Source: Porticoccaceae bacterium
Lineage (GTDB): Bacteria > Pseudomonadota > Gammaproteobacteria > Pseudomonadales > Porticoccaceae
Direction of reading: 5' to 3'
NCBI GenBank assembly: GCA_024639885.1
Contig: JAHEGD010000004.1
Coordinates: 81,067 to 145,066 of the forward strand
DNA: 64,000 nt
A model generated the notes under the pieces. That model was given only the letters and a program-made list of their open reading frames with translations. It did not search any database and was not told the DNA's origin. Shown here one piece after another: positions 6,602 to 16,745 of this stretch. Positions within the stretch are counted from its first letter, which is position 1, and every line of letters begins with the position of its first letter. A program made the translations under genes and the position numbers.

Positions 6602-8098
6602 TTATTGCGCTAAATCGCTACCCAATCCGTCGTACTGCTTCTGGAGCTTTTTGAGCTTTTTATTGCCCAGCCCGCCGAGCAGATCAATCGCATGGCGCAA
6701 CCTGGCGCGGGTCATATCGGGGCCGAGCAGCTGCATAGAATCCATCACTGAGATCGAGGCAGCAGTGCCGGCGATAGCAATAAACAGCGGCGCCAAAAAC
6801 GCTTTCAGTTTGATGCCAAGCTGGTCGGCCAACCCTTTTAGCTCGGCAAAAATCGCGTCGCGCTGCCACGCTTGCAGCGCCTCTAGTCGCCACAGTGAAA
6901 ACTGCAATACCGCCGTCAGCTGCTCGTCATCGAGCCCGCTCTGCTGCAGCTGCTCGGCAGTGATGGCGAGGTTGCCTGAGATTAGATAGGCGCCGAGCGG
7001 GGCGATATCTGACAGCGTCTCCATGCGCGCGCGGGCGTGGGGAATAAACGCCATCAACTGCTCGCGGTTGAGCGCCCAGTTAATCAGCTGGTCGGCGAGC
7101 TGCTCGTCACTGAGCTCTTCTCGGATCCAGAGGCCGTTGAGCCAGCTCAGTTTCTCCACATCAAAGATCGGCCCGCCGAGCGAGATACGATTGATGTCGA
7201 ACGAAGCGATCATCTCGGCCAGCGAGAACTTCTCGCTCTCGTCGGGCATCGACCAGCCCATCCGGCCGAGGTAGTTGAGCAGCGCTTCGGGCAGGTAGCC
7301 CATCCGCTGGTAGTAGAGAATACTGGTCGGGTTTTTGCGCTTGGAGAGCTTGCTCTTATCCGGGTTGCGCAGCAGCGGCAGGTGGCAAAACTCCGGCTGC
7401 TGCCAGCCAAAGTACTGATAAAGCAAAATATGTTTGGGCGCCGAGTTGATCCACTCTTCGCCGCGGATCACGTGGCTAATCTCCATCTCGTGGTCGTCGA
7501 CCACATTGGCGAGATGGTAGGTGGGCAGGCCGTCGGCCTTCATCAGCACCTGCATATCCACCTGCGACCAGTCGATGATGATCTCGCCGCGCAGCATGTC
7601 CTGAAACCGGCATTCGCCCTCGCTGGGCACTTTCATACGGACAACGTGGCTCTCCCCTGCGGTCAGTTTGGCGTTGACCTCGTCGCTGGAGAGTGCCAGA
7701 CAGTGGCCGTCGTAACCGGTAGAGCGCTTGGCTGCCATCTGCTCGGCGCGCACCGCGTCGAGCCGCTCGGCCGAACAGAAACAGTGGAAGGCGTGGCCAT
7801 CCTCAACCAGCTGGGCGGCGCGCTCGGTGTAGAGCGCGCTGCGCTCGCTCTGCCGGTAGGGGCCCTTGGCGCCACGGACGTCCGGGCCCTCGTCCCACTG
7901 CAGGCCGAGCCAGTTGAGCGCCTTGAGAATCTGCTGCTCTGACTCAGGAGTGGAGCGCTGCTGATCGGTGTCTTCAATCCGCAACAAGAACTCGCCGCCG
8001 TGCTGCTTGGCAAACACCATGTTGAACAGCGCCACATAGGCTGTGCCAACGTGGGGGTCGCCGGTCGGCGATGGGGCGATGCGGGTTCTAACGGTCAT
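6602..8098 (-). CDS. gltX: glutamyl-tRNA synthetase
   Basis: 498 residues, full length for a class I glutamyl-tRNA synthetase. It charges tRNA-Glu (and in many bacteria is the only source of Glu-tRNA). The HIGH-type motif appears as [13 protein letters not shown] at 9-21 and the KMSKS-type motif as KLSKRK at 250-255. The Zn-binding region CFCS...C (about 107-133) is partly visible, followed by the helical anticodon-binding domain to the C-terminus. The start ATG at 8098 follows an AAGAGAG-like site. A TATAAT box on the minus strand (8140-8145) faces a second one for dusA. tRNA-Ala follows downstream. Confidence 0.97.
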   Translation of the reverse strand: MTVRTRIAPSPTGDPHVGTAYVALFNMVFAKQHGGEFLLRIEDTDQQRSTPESEQQILKALNWLGLQWDEGPDVRGAKGPYRQSERSALYTERAAQLVEDGHAFHCFCSAERLDAVRAEQMAAKRSTGYDGHCLALSSDEVNAKLTAGESHVVRMKVPSEGECRFQDMLRGEIIIDWSQVDMQVLMKADGLPTYHLANVVDDHEMEISHVIRGEEWINSAPKHILLYQYFGWQQPEFCHLPLLRNPDKSKLSKRKNPTSILYYQRMGYLPEALLNYLGRMGWSMPDESEKFSLAEMIASFDINRISLGGPIFDVEKLSWLNGLWIREELSDEQLADQLINWALNREQLMAFIPHARARMETLSDIAPLGAYLISGNLAITAEQLQQSGLDDEQLTAVLQFSLWRLEALQAWQRDAIFAELKGLADQLGIKLKAFLAPLFIAIAGTAASISVMDSMQLLGPDMTRARLRHAIDLLGGLGNKKLKKLQKQYDGLGSDLAQ

Positions 8099-8139
8099 TG
8101 GCGCGGCTCTCTTTTAAGGTGGCGGTGCGGTGGCCGGCT

Positions 8140-8171
8140 ATTATACGCGCTGGGCCTGAACTGGCTATAAT
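8140..8171. promoter_or_regulatory. divergent -10 boxes for gltX and dusA
   Basis: A perfect TATAAT lies on the minus strand at 8140-8145 (toward gltX) and another on the plus strand at 8166-8171 (toward dusA). Neither has a clear -35 box. The predicted leaders, about 35 and 29 bases, fit the chosen starts. The longer dusA frame would begin inside the -10 box, which argues against that start. Confidence 0.55.
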
Positions 8172-8206
8172 TGCAGCCTGTTCCGCGACGACAAGATACC
8201 CTGCCC

Positions 8207-9202
8207 GTGCCCACTACCCAACACTCACCCGCTCCCGCGCTAGACCGCCGGCTCAGCGTTGCCCCGATGCTCGACTGGACCGACCGCCACTGTCGCTACT
8301 TTCATCGCCAGCTGGCGCCCAACGCACTGCTCTACACCGAGATGGTGACCACTGGCGCCCTGCTGCACGGCGACCGCGGCTCGCACCTGCGCGGCCACCC
8401 CGAGCAGGGCCCGGTGGCACTGCAGCTGGGCGGCTCCGACCCGGTGGCGCTGGCCGAGTGCGCCAAGATGGCGGCCGACTACGGCTACAGCGAGGTCAAC
8501 CTAAACGTGGGCTGCCCGAGCGAGCGAGTCCAAAATGGCGCGTTTGGTGCCTGCCTGATGAAAGAACCGCAGCTGGTCGCCGACTGCGTGGCGGCGATGT
8601 GCGCGGCAACCCCGCTGGCGGTTACCGTCAAGCACCGCATTGGCGTCGACGACTGCGACTCCTACGCAGAGCTGGCCGCCTTTGTCAGCACCGTCGCCGC
8701 GGCCGGCTGCCAGCACTTTATTGTCCACGCCCGCAAAGCGTGGCTGCAAGGATTGAGCCCCAAACAGAACCGCGAGATACCGCCACTCGACTACCCGATG
8801 GTGGCGGCGCTGGTCGCCGACTTCCCGGCAGTTGGGTTTACTCTCAACGGCGGTATCGACAGCGTAGCGGCAGCTAACAGCGCGTTGGAGCAGTTTGCCG
8901 GGGTGATGATCGGTCGCGAGGCCTACGCCAACCCCTACCTGCTGGCACAGCTGGCAGCGCCGCTCTACGGCCAGCCGCTACCGACCCGCCGCCAGGTTGT
9001 CGAGGCGATGAGCGGTTATATCGAGCAGGAGCTGGCGGCCGGCAACCGGCTCCACCACATCACCCGACATATGCTCGGGCTCTATCGGCAGCTGCCCGGT
9101 GCCCGGCAGTTTCGTCGCCACCTCAGCGAAAACAGCTACACTGCCAGCGCCAACCTCGACGTGCTGCGGCACGCCCTAGAATTTGTCCCCGGAGACCTCT
9201 AA
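8207..9202 (+). CDS. dusA: tRNA-dihydrouridine(20/20a) synthase DusA
   Basis: 331 residues from a GTG at 8207. The frame could open at a TTG at 8171, but that overlaps a TATAAT box. This FMN enzyme reduces uridine in the tRNA D loop using NADPH. The DusA signature [20 protein letters not shown] is at the N-terminus. The active-site region [21 protein letters not shown] holds the catalytic Cys at about residue 116. FMN-binding [23 protein letters not shown] and LNGGI follow. The stop codon shares one base with the tal start (TAATG), so the two are translationally coupled. Confidence 0.95.
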   Translation: MPTTQHSPAPALDRRLSVAPMLDWTDRHCRYFHRQLAPNALLYTEMVTTGALLHGDRGSHLRGHPEQGPVALQLGGSDPVALAECAKMAADYGYSEVNLNVGCPSERVQNGAFGACLMKEPQLVADCVAAMCAATPLAVTVKHRIGVDDCDSYAELAAFVSTVAAAGCQHFIVHARKAWLQGLSPKQNREIPPLDYPMVAALVADFPAVGFTLNGGIDSVAAANSALEQFAGVMIGREAYANPYLLAQLAAPLYGQPLPTRRQVVEAMSGYIEQELAAGNRLHHITRHMLGLYRQLPGARQFRRHLSENSYTASANLDVLRHALEFVPGDL

Positions 9203-10164
9203 TGGACCAGCCCTCTCTACTTGAGCAGTTAAAAACCATGACCACGGTGGTCGCCGACACCGGCGACTTTGCAGCTATCGAGCAGTACCAGCCGCAGGAC
9301 GCCACCACCAACCCATCGCTGGTGCTCAAGGCTGCACAGCTGCCCAGCTACCGGCCGCTGGTCGATGCCGCGCGCCGCGAAGCCGCCGCTAGCAGTGCCG
9401 ATAGCAGCGCGCAGATGAGCCTCTGCATGGATGCCTTAGCGGTCGCGATCGGCCACAAAGTGCTTGAAGTGATCCCCGGCCGAGTGTCGACCGAAGTCGA
9501 TGCGCGGTTGTCTTTTGATACCGCCGGCTCAGTCGCCAAAGCGCGCCAGCTGATTGAGCGCTACCAGGCGCTTGGCATTAGCCGCGAGCGGGTGTTGATC
9601 AAAATGGCGACTACGTGGGAGGGGGTTCGCGCCGCCGAGCAGCTGGAGCGCGAAGGGATCAACTGCAACCTGACGCTGCTGTTTAACCTCATCCAAGCGG
9701 CCGCCGCCGCCGACGCCGGGGCACACTTAATCTCACCGTTTGTCGGCCGCATCCTAGATTGGCACAAAGCTCAGAGCGGCCGCGACCACTACTCGCCTAG
9801 CGAAGACCCCGGTGTGCTATCGGTCACCCAGATCTACAACTACTTTAAGCAGCGCGGCTACCCAACCGTGGTGATGGGCGCCAGCTTTCGCAACCTCGGT
9901 GAGATCACCGAACTGGCCGGCTGCGACCGGCTGACCATTAGCCCGGCACTGCTTGAAGAGCTGGCCACCACCCATGCGCCGCTGCCGCGCAAGCTCGACC
10001 CGAGCCAGACCGGTGCCAGCATCGGCTACCAGCCACCTAGCAGTGCCGAGTTTGCCTACCAATTGAACGATGATGCGATGGCGCACGCCAAGTTGGCGGA
10101 GGGGATTAGGGCGTTTGTCGCCGACCAGCAGAAGCTGGAGCAGTGGTTGGCCGAGCTCGGCTAG
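9202..10164 (+). CDS. tal: transaldolase
   Basis: 320 residues, the standard length of the TalB class. It transfers a dihydroxyacetone unit between sugar phosphates in the non-oxidative pentose phosphate pathway, in the cytosol. Visible features are the N-terminal DATTNPSL, the Schiff-base Lys at about 134 in [12 protein letters not shown], and the family stretch [15 protein letters not shown] followed by [12 protein letters not shown]. It starts on the last base of the dusA stop. It ends in a shared CTAG with the convergent STAS gene, so the two genes overlap by four bases tail to tail. Confidence 0.97.
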   Translation: MDQPSLLEQLKTMTTVVADTGDFAAIEQYQPQDATTNPSLVLKAAQLPSYRPLVDAARREAAASSADSSAQMSLCMDALAVAIGHKVLEVIPGRVSTEVDARLSFDTAGSVAKARQLIERYQALGISRERVLIKMATTWEGVRAAEQLEREGINCNLTLLFNLIQAAAAADAGAHLISPFVGRILDWHKAQSGRDHYSPSEDPGVLSVTQIYNYFKQRGYPTVVMGASFRNLGEITELAGCDRLTISPALLEELATTHAPLPRKLDPSQTGASIGYQPPSSAEFAYQLNDDAMAHAKLAEGIRAFVADQQKLEQWLAELG

Positions 10165-10658
10165 TTGGCCTCGGCCTGTTCGCGCTCTAGCGCGGCGATC
10201 AGGTCGGTAAACTCGCCGTGTTTGTCTGGGTTGAGCTCAACCAGTGTGCGGTGCGCATCGAGTACCTGCTGGCGCAGCTCGTCGACCGGCGCATCAACGG
10301 CGGCCAGTTCGGTCAGTGGCTGGTCGCTGTCGGGCAGCTTACTGTGTACCGCGAACAGCTCATCGAGGCTCATACACTCGAGTAGCCGCAGCAGCCCTGG
10401 GTCGGCACAAAACAGCTGTGGCTCTATCGCATAGCGGCGCTGACAGTGCAGCGCCAACTTGGCCAACAGCCCCAGCGTGGTGCTGTCGAGCCCTTCGGTG
10501 TCGAGCAGGTCGACCACCACCGAGCCGACTTCGTCGCTGGCAAAAATAGTCTCTAAGTAGCGGTTGAGCGAGCCGCACAGGGTCACCCGCAGGTCGCCGT
10601 TAAACTTCAGCAGGTAGTCGCCGCCCTGCTCTGCCACCAGTATTTTGCCTTGGCTCAT
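10161..10658 (-). CDS. STAS-domain anti-sigma factor antagonist (RssC-like)
   Basis: 165 residues. The N-terminal 105 form a STAS domain: [21 protein letters not shown], then [29 protein letters not shown]. The phosphorylatable Ser of the DSTTLG motif lies near residue 58. The C-terminal 45 residues are an extra helical tail. STAS proteins of this class are switched by phosphorylation and bind partner regulators. The start overlaps the stop of the PP2C-type regulator by four bases (ATGA). The same pair sits beside tal and mlaA/vacJ in pseudomonads, where I recall them as RssC and RssB acting on RpoS. That role is carried over by analogy. Confidence 0.85.
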   Translation of the reverse strand: MSQGKILVAEQGGDYLLKFNGDLRVTLCGSLNRYLETIFASDEVGSVVVDLLDTEGLDSTTLGLLAKLALHCQRRYAIEPQLFCADPGLLRLLECMSLDELFAVHSKLPDSDQPLTELAAVDAPVDELRQQVLDAHRTLVELNPDKHGEFTDLIAALEREQAEAN

Positions 10659-11851
10659 AGCGGGCTCTGCTGGCGTTGGCGCTGCAGCAACAGCATCGAA
10701 ACATCGTCTTGCAGCTCGTCGACAAAGCTCACCCCAAGCCGGTCTTGCAGCTCATCCAGCGAGCTAACCCCGCCCTGCAGGGCGGCCAGCAGCTGCGCCT
10801 CTTTGGCGACCACATTGGCGCCATCAATAAAGTCGAGCACACCGTCCGATACCAGCAGCAGCGCGGCGTCTTCCGGCAGAGTTAGCTCTTCGACCGTCCA
10901 GCTCGCCTCTTCAAACAACCCGGCCGGGCGCCCCTTGCCCGGCAGGTAGCTGGCCTTGCCGGCGCTGATCAGCACCGGCGCCGGTAGCTGGGCGCCGACC
11001 ACGTAGCGCAGCTGGTTGCTGTGCAGATCCAAAGAGCCGGCAAACAGGGTGAGGTGCTTGCCGAGCCCGGTCGCCAGCAACTGGGTGTTAATGTGCTCGA
11101 CCAGCCCCTCTGGGGCACGCGCCAGCGACTCGTAATCGCGCTCGTAGGTGTGGCGGCGAATCACCCGGCCGATCATAAAGCGCAGCAGCACGGTGACAAA
11201 CGCCGACGAGGCCCCGTGGCCAGAGACATCGGCAAAGTAAAATAGCAGGTAGCGGTCGAGCACAAAGTTGTAGCCGACAAAGTCGCCACTGAGGTAGAGC
11301 GACGGCCGCACCGAGTGCGAGATCTGGTAGTGGCCAAACTGCAGCGGGCTGTCTGGCATCAGGCTCTTCTGTACTTCGAGCCCGGCCAACTGATCCTGCT
11401 TGAGCAGCTGCAAACTCTCTTGCAGCTGCTGGTTGGCCTCTTCAAGCTGAACGCTGTAGGCCGAGGCTTGGGCGCGCTGCTGGGCCGACTGCTGCAGCCG
11501 CGCGAGCAGCGTCGCGACCTCGTCGGCGGCGGCGGCCAGCGGCAGCACATCGACCGCACCGAGCCGAAAAAACTCGACACTACCGGCCTGCTCGGCTTGG
11601 CTGACCGCCACCACCAACAGGTAGTGGGCGGCCAGTTCGGCGACACTGGCGCGGCCGCTCTCGCTGTTCAAATCTAACTGGCTGGCTGCCACGACCACGG
11701 TGCGGCCGGCGCTGTTGGCGTCGCTCACCGCCGGCAGCGGCCCGCTGCTCAACTCCACTGCCCCCAACCCGGCCCGCAACCAGCCGACCAGCTCGGCTTG
11801 GCTGGCGGTCCAGCCACCCACTAACAGCGGCGCGGCGGTAGCCCCACTCAC
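10655..11851 (-). CDS. RssB-like regulator: degenerate receiver plus PP2C/SpoIIE phosphatase
   Basis: 398 residues. Residues 1-125 look like a receiver fold (VVVAASQ, YLLVVAVSQ, FFRLGAVDVLPL) but I see neither the phospho-accepting Asp in its usual place nor the conserved Lys before the last helix. A coiled coil follows (about 120-160: SVQLEEANQQLQESLQLLKQDQ). Then comes a SpoIIE/PP2C phosphatase domain with SGDFVGYN, FADVSGHGASSA, LLLVSDGVLDF and DDVSMLLL, which carry the metal-binding Asp residues. It probably dephosphorylates the STAS partner translated from the overlapping downstream gene. The loss of receiver residues suggests control by something other than a histidine kinase. Confidence 0.85.
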   Translation of the reverse strand: MSGATAAPLLVGGWTASQAELVGWLRAGLGAVELSSGPLPAVSDANSAGRTVVVAASQLDLNSESGRASVAELAAHYLLVVAVSQAEQAGSVEFFRLGAVDVLPLAAAADEVATLLARLQQSAQQRAQASAYSVQLEEANQQLQESLQLLKQDQLAGLEVQKSLMPDSPLQFGHYQISHSVRPSLYLSGDFVGYNFVLDRYLLFYFADVSGHGASSAFVTVLLRFMIGRVIRRHTYERDYESLARAPEGLVEHINTQLLATGLGKHLTLFAGSLDLHSNQLRYVVGAQLPAPVLISAGKASYLPGKGRPAGLFEEASWTVEELTLPEDAALLLVSDGVLDFIDGANVVAKEAQLLAALQGGVSSLDELQDRLGVSFVDELQDDVSMLLLQRQRQQSPL

Positions 11852-11869
11852 AGTGGCGCTACCCGGGCG

Positions 11870-12604
11870 TTAGAACTCGTCGAAGTCGCCAAAATCACCA
11901 AAGTCGTCCTCAATAACCCCGTCGTTGATCAGATAATCGCGACGCTGTAGGTAAACCTCTTTAAACAGGATGTAGCGGTCACCGCTGAATGCCGCATCGG
12001 CGCCGAGTAGCCCAGCGCGGGTGTCCACCAAGCTCAGCCCAAGCAGAGCGTTGCGGGCGGCCACATCGTCTAGGTGGTAGCTCAGGCCGGCAAAGCGGTC
12101 GACAAACCGCGACGGCGCGTCGCGCAGCGTCGACGGGCCAAACAGCGGCAGCACCAGGTAGGGGCCCTCGGGCACACCCCAGACCGCCAGCGTCTGGCCA
12201 AAATCCTCACCGTCGCTCTCGGCCAGCCCCATCCGCGCAGCGACATCAAACAGGCCGCCGACACCCACCGTCGTGTTGATCAGAAAGCGGCTGCTGTCGT
12301 TGAGTGCCTGGCCAAACTTGCCCTGTAAAAGGTCGTTGAGCACGTTCTGTAGCTCGCCGATATTGCCGAAGAAATTACCCACACCCAGCTGTGCGCGGTC
12401 GGGCACCACGGCTTTGTAACCGGTGGCGATCGGCTTGGCGACCGCTTTGTCGAGCGCTTCATTGAAGCGGAATACGGTCATATTAAAGCCGTCCAGCGGT
12501 GCGGCACTGTCGCTAGACTCGCCCCACACAGCCCCGCCGGCGGCCAACAGCGCCGCCATCGCGATTGCTCGTAAACTCTGTCCGCTGCCTTTCATCCGTC
12601 CCAC
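11870..12604 (-). CDS. mlaA: MlaA/VacJ-family phospholipid transport protein
   Basis: 244 residues. MlaA removes mislocalised phospholipids from the outer leaflet of the outer membrane and passes them to the MlaC carrier. The family core is present: LDGFNMTVFRFNEALDKAVAKPIATGYKAVVP, LNDSSRFLINTTVGVGGLFDVAARMGL, GEDFGQTLAVWGVPEGPYLVLPLFGPSTLRD. A signal peptide ends near GGAVWGES, but there is no lipobox Cys although many family members are lipoproteins. The tail is a run of Asp, Phe and Gly (DDFGDFGDFDEF). The protein may start at the ATG three codons in. It precedes the PP2C regulator by 18 bases, probably in one transcript. Confidence 0.92.
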   Translation of the reverse strand: MGRMKGSGQSLRAIAMAALLAAGGAVWGESSDSAAPLDGFNMTVFRFNEALDKAVAKPIATGYKAVVPDRAQLGVGNFFGNIGELQNVLNDLLQGKFGQALNDSSRFLINTTVGVGGLFDVAARMGLAESDGEDFGQTLAVWGVPEGPYLVLPLFGPSTLRDAPSRFVDRFAGLSYHLDDVAARNALLGLSLVDTRAGLLGADAAFSGDRYILFKEVYLQRRDYLINDGVIEDDFGDFGDFDEF

Positions 12605-12713
12605 CTACTCATTGCTAGATCCATTAGCCGCCATTTTACTGCCGTTGTTCAACCACTGTATAGAAAAACCGCCCCTCAATACGGCCGCCGAGTACTGCAT
12701 TGTGGCCAGGCGG

Positions 12714-15700
12714 CTAAAGCCGCCGCAGCGCATCGTCGATGCTCGCCCAGCGCTTTTGCAGACGCACTGCCGATACCGGCTGAGCAGTTTTAAGCTGCTG
12801 GGCAAACAGCGATACCCGGTACTCTTGGAGCACCACCAACAGCTCGTCGAGCTGCTCGCGGAGGTTGATCGGCAGCCAGCGGTGGTGGTTGGGGATCAGC
12901 GCAATGGGCAGCTGGTAGTCGGCCACCTCGGCCAGTGCTTGGTCGTCGCGCAACCGCTGCAGCGGCCGCTTCTCACAGCGGACGGCGATCGCTCGGGCGT
13001 AGCGCGGATAGTGGCGCAGGGTCGCCTCGCTGACCCGCGCCAGCGGCTTGCCAAACAGCCAGTCGAGCTGGGTGGCGATATCTTGTTGGGCGGCGCGGTC
13101 GGTCGCCGGCCAACTGCTGTAGAGCTGGCGCGCCTCGTGCAGCGGCGCCAGGCAGTTGCCGACCAATTGGGCCATCGCCTGGGCGCTGGCCACCACCTGG
13201 TTGAGCTTTTGCAGCCGTTCGTTAAATACCTGCTGGCTGCGCACGCAGCGCGCCTCGCCACTACCCGGGAACAGCTGCTCGCCGAGGGCGGCATCAATCA
13301 GCCGGTCGGCCAGCAGTTCGCGCTCGGGCAGGCCGGCGCCGCGCAGCGCCAGCTCGCTGCCGCGCAGCAGCTGCTTGGCAAGGTATTTAACCTCTTTACT
13401 GGCGAGCTGCTTGGCCAGTGCAATCTGGCCGCGCAGGTGGTCGGCAGCCGCGCGCTGCGGGTTGTCGCAGAGCACCAAGTCGACCCGCCCCTCGCTCGCC
13501 CGCAGCGCCGGCCACGCCTTGACGGTGCGCTTGCCGGCGCGCAGCTCTACCTGCTCGGGCAGGTCGCCAAAATCCCAGCTCGCCACCCCCTCGCGCTGCC
13601 ATTGGGCGCCGTCGGCGGTGGCGATCTGCTCGCTGACCTGGCGGCTAAACTCCGACTGCAGAGAGGCGAGGTCGCGGCGGCAGGCGAGCTGCTCGCCGGC
13701 GCTGTCGAGCAGCTCGATGTTCATTAGGTACCATGGATCGATCTGGGTATCGCGCTGCCAGCGCTGCCAATCGACATTGAGCCCGGTCAGCTGCTTGAGC
13801 TGTTCGGCGAGCGCCTCGCAGAGTGGCCGGTCGGCCGGTCGCAGCCGCGCCAACAACTTGTCGGCAAACAGCGGCAGTGGCACCAGCGCCTTGCGCTGCT
13901 GTTTGGGCAGCGCCTTGAGCAGCAGCAGGCACTTCTCTTTGAGCATCCCCGGCACCAGCCACTCAAACCGGTAGCGCGGCGCTTGGTGAAGCTGCTCGAT
14001 AGCGATCGAGACGGTCACCCCATCATTGCTGCTGCACGGCTCAAAGTGGTAGCTGAGTGGGTAGCAGATATCCGCCTCGCTCAGCGAGTCGGGAAACTCG
14101 GCCAGCTCGTCGGCGTCGACATCGCGGCGCAACAGCTGCTCGCGGTCGAGAAACAGCAGCGCTGGGTTGGCCGCCTCGGCCTTTTTGCGCCACGCCTCAA
14201 AGCCGGCCCGGTTGACTAACTCAAGCGGCAACCGCTCGGCGTAGAACTGGTAGATCACCTCGTCGTCGCAGAGGATATCGCGGCGCCGGGTGCGCGCTTC
14301 GAGCGCTTCGAGCTCTTCGATCAGGGCGCGATTGTGGGCGACAAACGGCGCTGCGCGCTGGCGGTCGCCAGTGTAGCCGCCCTCGACCAGTGCCTGGCGA
14401 ATAAACACCTCGCGGGCGACCACCGGGTCGGTGGCGCCGTAGCTAACCCGGCGGCTCTCGACTACGGTCAGGCCAAACAGCGTCTGCCGCTCAGAGGCCA
14501 TCACCTGACCGCTGTTGCGGTGGTAGAAGGGCTCGCTGTAGCTGCGTTTAATCAGGTGGCTGGCCTGCTCAGAGAGCCACTGCGGCTCAATCTTGGCGAC
14601 CCCCACGGCAAACTGGCGGCTGGTCTCCAGCAGCTCGGCGGCCATGATCCACGGCGGCGGCTTCTTGTGCGGGCCGCTGCCCGGAAACAGCGCAAACTTG
14701 CGGTTGCGGGTGGCGTCGTATTCGCGGCCCTCGGCGCGCTTGGCGACCTGGCTGAGCAGCCCGGCGAGGATCGAGCGGTGCAGTGCCTCGTAGCTGGCCG
14801 GCTGGCGATTTTCGGCGAGCTTGAGCTGGCGGCAGGCCAAGTGGATCTGGTGGTGAAGGTCGCGCCACTCGCGGACCCGCAAATAGCTGACAAAATTTTG
14901 TCGGCAGTACTTGGCAAACTGGTTGCGCGACAGCGCCTGGCGCTGCTCTTCAAAGTGGTTCCAGAGCAGCACCAGCCCGGCGAAATCCGACTCTGGGTCG
15001 CGCCAGCGGGCGTGCGCCTGATCGGCGGCGGCGCGCTTGTCGGCCGGGCGGTCGCGCGGGTCTTGGATACTCAGCGCGGCGACCACCACCATGGTGTCGG
15101 CGAGCGCACCAAAGCGGCTGGCGTGGATCAGCATCGCCGCAAAGCGCGGGTCTACCGGCAGCAGCGCCAACTGTTTGCCGAACGCAGTCAGGCTGCCGCG
15201 GCCGTCGACCGCCTGCAGCTCTTCGAGCAGCTGGTAACCATCGCGGATCAGCCGACTGTCTGGCGGGTCGACAAACGGGAAGGCGCCGATGTCGCCCATC
15301 TCCAACTGCAGCATACGCAAGATCACCGCCGCCAAGTTGGTGCGCAGAATCTCCGGCTCGCTAAACTCTGGGCGGTTGTTGAAGTCCTCCTCGCTGTAGA
15401 GCCGCACACAGACCCCGGCCGAGACCCGTCCACAGCGGCCAGCGCGCTGGTTGGCGCTGGCTTGGGAGATCGGTTCAATCGGCAACCGCTGCACTTTGCT
15501 TCGGTAGCTGTAGCGGGATACCCGGGCGCGGCCGCTGTCGATCACATAGCGGATTCCCGGCACAGTCAGCGAGGTTTCGGCGACGTTGGTACTGAGCACC
15601 ACCCGGCGGCCGCGGTGCGGGGCAAAAATCTTCTGCTGCTCGGCACTGGTCAGCCGGGCGTAGAGCGGCACCACCTCGAGATCGCGTAGCTGGCGGCGAC

Positions 15701-16745
15701 GCAGTGCATTGGTCGCTTCGCGGATCTCTCGCTCGCCGGCAAGAAACACCAGGATATCGCCCCCACCCGGGCGGCTGTTGAGCTCCTCGACGCTGTCGAC
15801 AATCTGCTGATCGAGATCGCCCTCGTCGTCGGCCGGGTCGCGGTATTCGATCGCCACCGGGTAGGTGCGACCCTCCACTTCGATAATCGGCGCGTCGTCA
15901 AAATGGCTGGAGAACTTGGCCATATCGATCGTTGCCGAGGTGATGATCACCTTGAGATCGGGACGCTTGGGCAGTAGCTGGCGCAGGTAGCCGAGCAGAA
16001 AGTCGATGTTGAGGCTGCGCTCGTGCGCCTCATCGATAATCAGCGTGTCGTAGCGGCTCAAGAAGCGGTCGCGCTGAATCTCGGCAAGCAGTATGCCGTC
16101 GGTCATCAACTTGATCAGGCTGCGCTCAGAGCTCTGGTCGTTGAAGCGCACCTGGTAGCCAACCTGCTCACCGAGCGGGCTATGCAACTCGCTGGCGATC
16201 CGCTCGGCTACCGAGCGGGCGGCGATCCGGCGCGGCTGGGTGTGGCCGATCTGGCCGTTGATGCCGCGCCCGGCGGCGAGACAGATTTTCGGCAGCTGGG
16301 TGGTCTTACCCGAGCCGGTAGCGCCGGCGACAATAATCACCTGGTGGCGCTGCAGCAGCTCGGCGATTTCGTCGGCGCGCTCGCTGACCGCCAGCTCTGG
16401 GTAACTCCAGCGCGGCAGGCTGGCGTGGCGCAGCGCGGTGAGCGCCAGCGACTGTTCAGCTTGGCGGCACCAGCGCTGCCACTGGCCCGGCTCGATCGGC
16501 CGGCGCGCGCCGCGGCGCAGTGCATTGAGCAGGCGGTGGCGGTCGCGGCTCTGCAGTGCCGGTGCTATCCAGTCGGCCAGCGCAGCCAGTTCACCGCCCC
16601 GCGGCGGCTGCTCGGGCAGCTGCCAATGCGGTGCAGCGCCAGCGCCAGCCAAGCCGGCCAGCGCATCGCTGCAGCTCTGCATCGAGAGCGGCGCGCTAGG
16701 GCTGGTGTCGCCGCTGGCTAGCGGGCTGCTGGCATCACTGGCCAC
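12714..16745 (-). CDS. hrpA: ATP-dependent RNA helicase HrpA (DEAH box)
   Basis: 1343 residues, full length for HrpA. In E. coli it acts on mRNA processing and stalled ribosomes. In order: Walker A GATGSGKT (141-148), LIIDEAHERSLNIDF (DEAH box, about 237), SATID, the helicase C motif QRAGRCGRVSAGVC, then helicase-associated and OB-fold domains. The long DUF3418-type C-terminal region of HrpA closes the protein. It overlaps the dnaQ end by 11 bases. Large frames on the opposite strand are composition shadows. Confidence 0.96.
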   Translation of the reverse strand: MASDASSPLASGDTSPSAPLSMQSCSDALAGLAGAGAAPHWQLPEQPPRGGELAALADWIAPALQSRDRHRLLNALRRGARRPIEPGQWQRWCRQAEQSLALTALRHASLPRWSYPELAVSERADEIAELLQRHQVIIVAGATGSGKTTQLPKICLAAGRGINGQIGHTQPRRIAARSVAERIASELHSPLGEQVGYQVRFNDQSSERSLIKLMTDGILLAEIQRDRFLSRYDTLIIDEAHERSLNIDFLLGYLRQLLPKRPDLKVIITSATIDMAKFSSHFDDAPIIEVEGRTYPVAIEYRDPADDEGDLDQQIVDSVEELNSRPGGGDILVFLAGEREIREATNALRRRQLRDLEVVPLYARLTSAEQQKIFAPHRGRRVVLSTNVAETSLTVPGIRYVIDSGRARVSRYSYRSKVQRLPIEPISQASANQRAGRCGRVSAGVCVRLYSEEDFNNRPEFSEPEILRTNLAAVILRMLQLEMGDIGAFPFVDPPDSRLIRDGYQLLEELQAVDGRGSLTAFGKQLALLPVDPRFAAMLIHASRFGALADTMVVVAALSIQDPRDRPADKRAAADQAHARWRDPESDFAGLVLLWNHFEEQRQALSRNQFAKYCRQNFVSYLRVREWRDLHHQIHLACRQLKLAENRQPASYEALHRSILAGLLSQVAKRAEGREYDATRNRKFALFPGSGPHKKPPPWIMAAELLETSRQFAVGVAKIEPQWLSEQASHLIKRSYSEPFYHRNSGQVMASERQTLFGLTVVESRRVSYGATDPVVAREVFIRQALVEGGYTGDRQRAAPFVAHNRALIEELEALEARTRRRDILCDDEVIYQFYAERLPLELVNRAGFEAWRKKAEAANPALLFLDREQLLRRDVDADELAEFPDSLSEADICYPLSYHFEPCSSNDGVTVSIAIEQLHQAPRYRFEWLVPGMLKEKCLLLLKALPKQQRKALVPLPLFADKLLARLRPADRPLCEALAEQLKQLTGLNVDWQRWQRDTQIDPWYLMNIELLDSAGEQLACRRDLASLQSEFSRQVSEQIATADGAQWQREGVASWDFGDLPEQVELRAGKRTVKAWPALRASEGRVDLVLCDNPQRAAADHLRGQIALAKQLASKEVKYLAKQLLRGSELALRGAGLPERELLADRLIDAALGEQLFPGSGEARCVRSQQVFNERLQKLNQVVASAQAMAQLVGNCLAPLHEARQLYSSWPATDRAAQQDIATQLDWLFGKPLARVSEATLRHYPRYARAIAVRCEKRPLQRLRDDQALAEVADYQLPIALIPNHHRWLPINLREQLDELLVVLQEYRVSLFAQQLKTAQPVSAVRLQKRWASIDDALRRL

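Noticed and set aside
12423..15689. Long plus-strand frames opposite hrpA (434 and 451 codons)
   Set aside because: hrpA shows complete helicase motifs across this region; the opposite frames have the skewed Ala/Arg/Gln/Val composition of GC-rich shadows.
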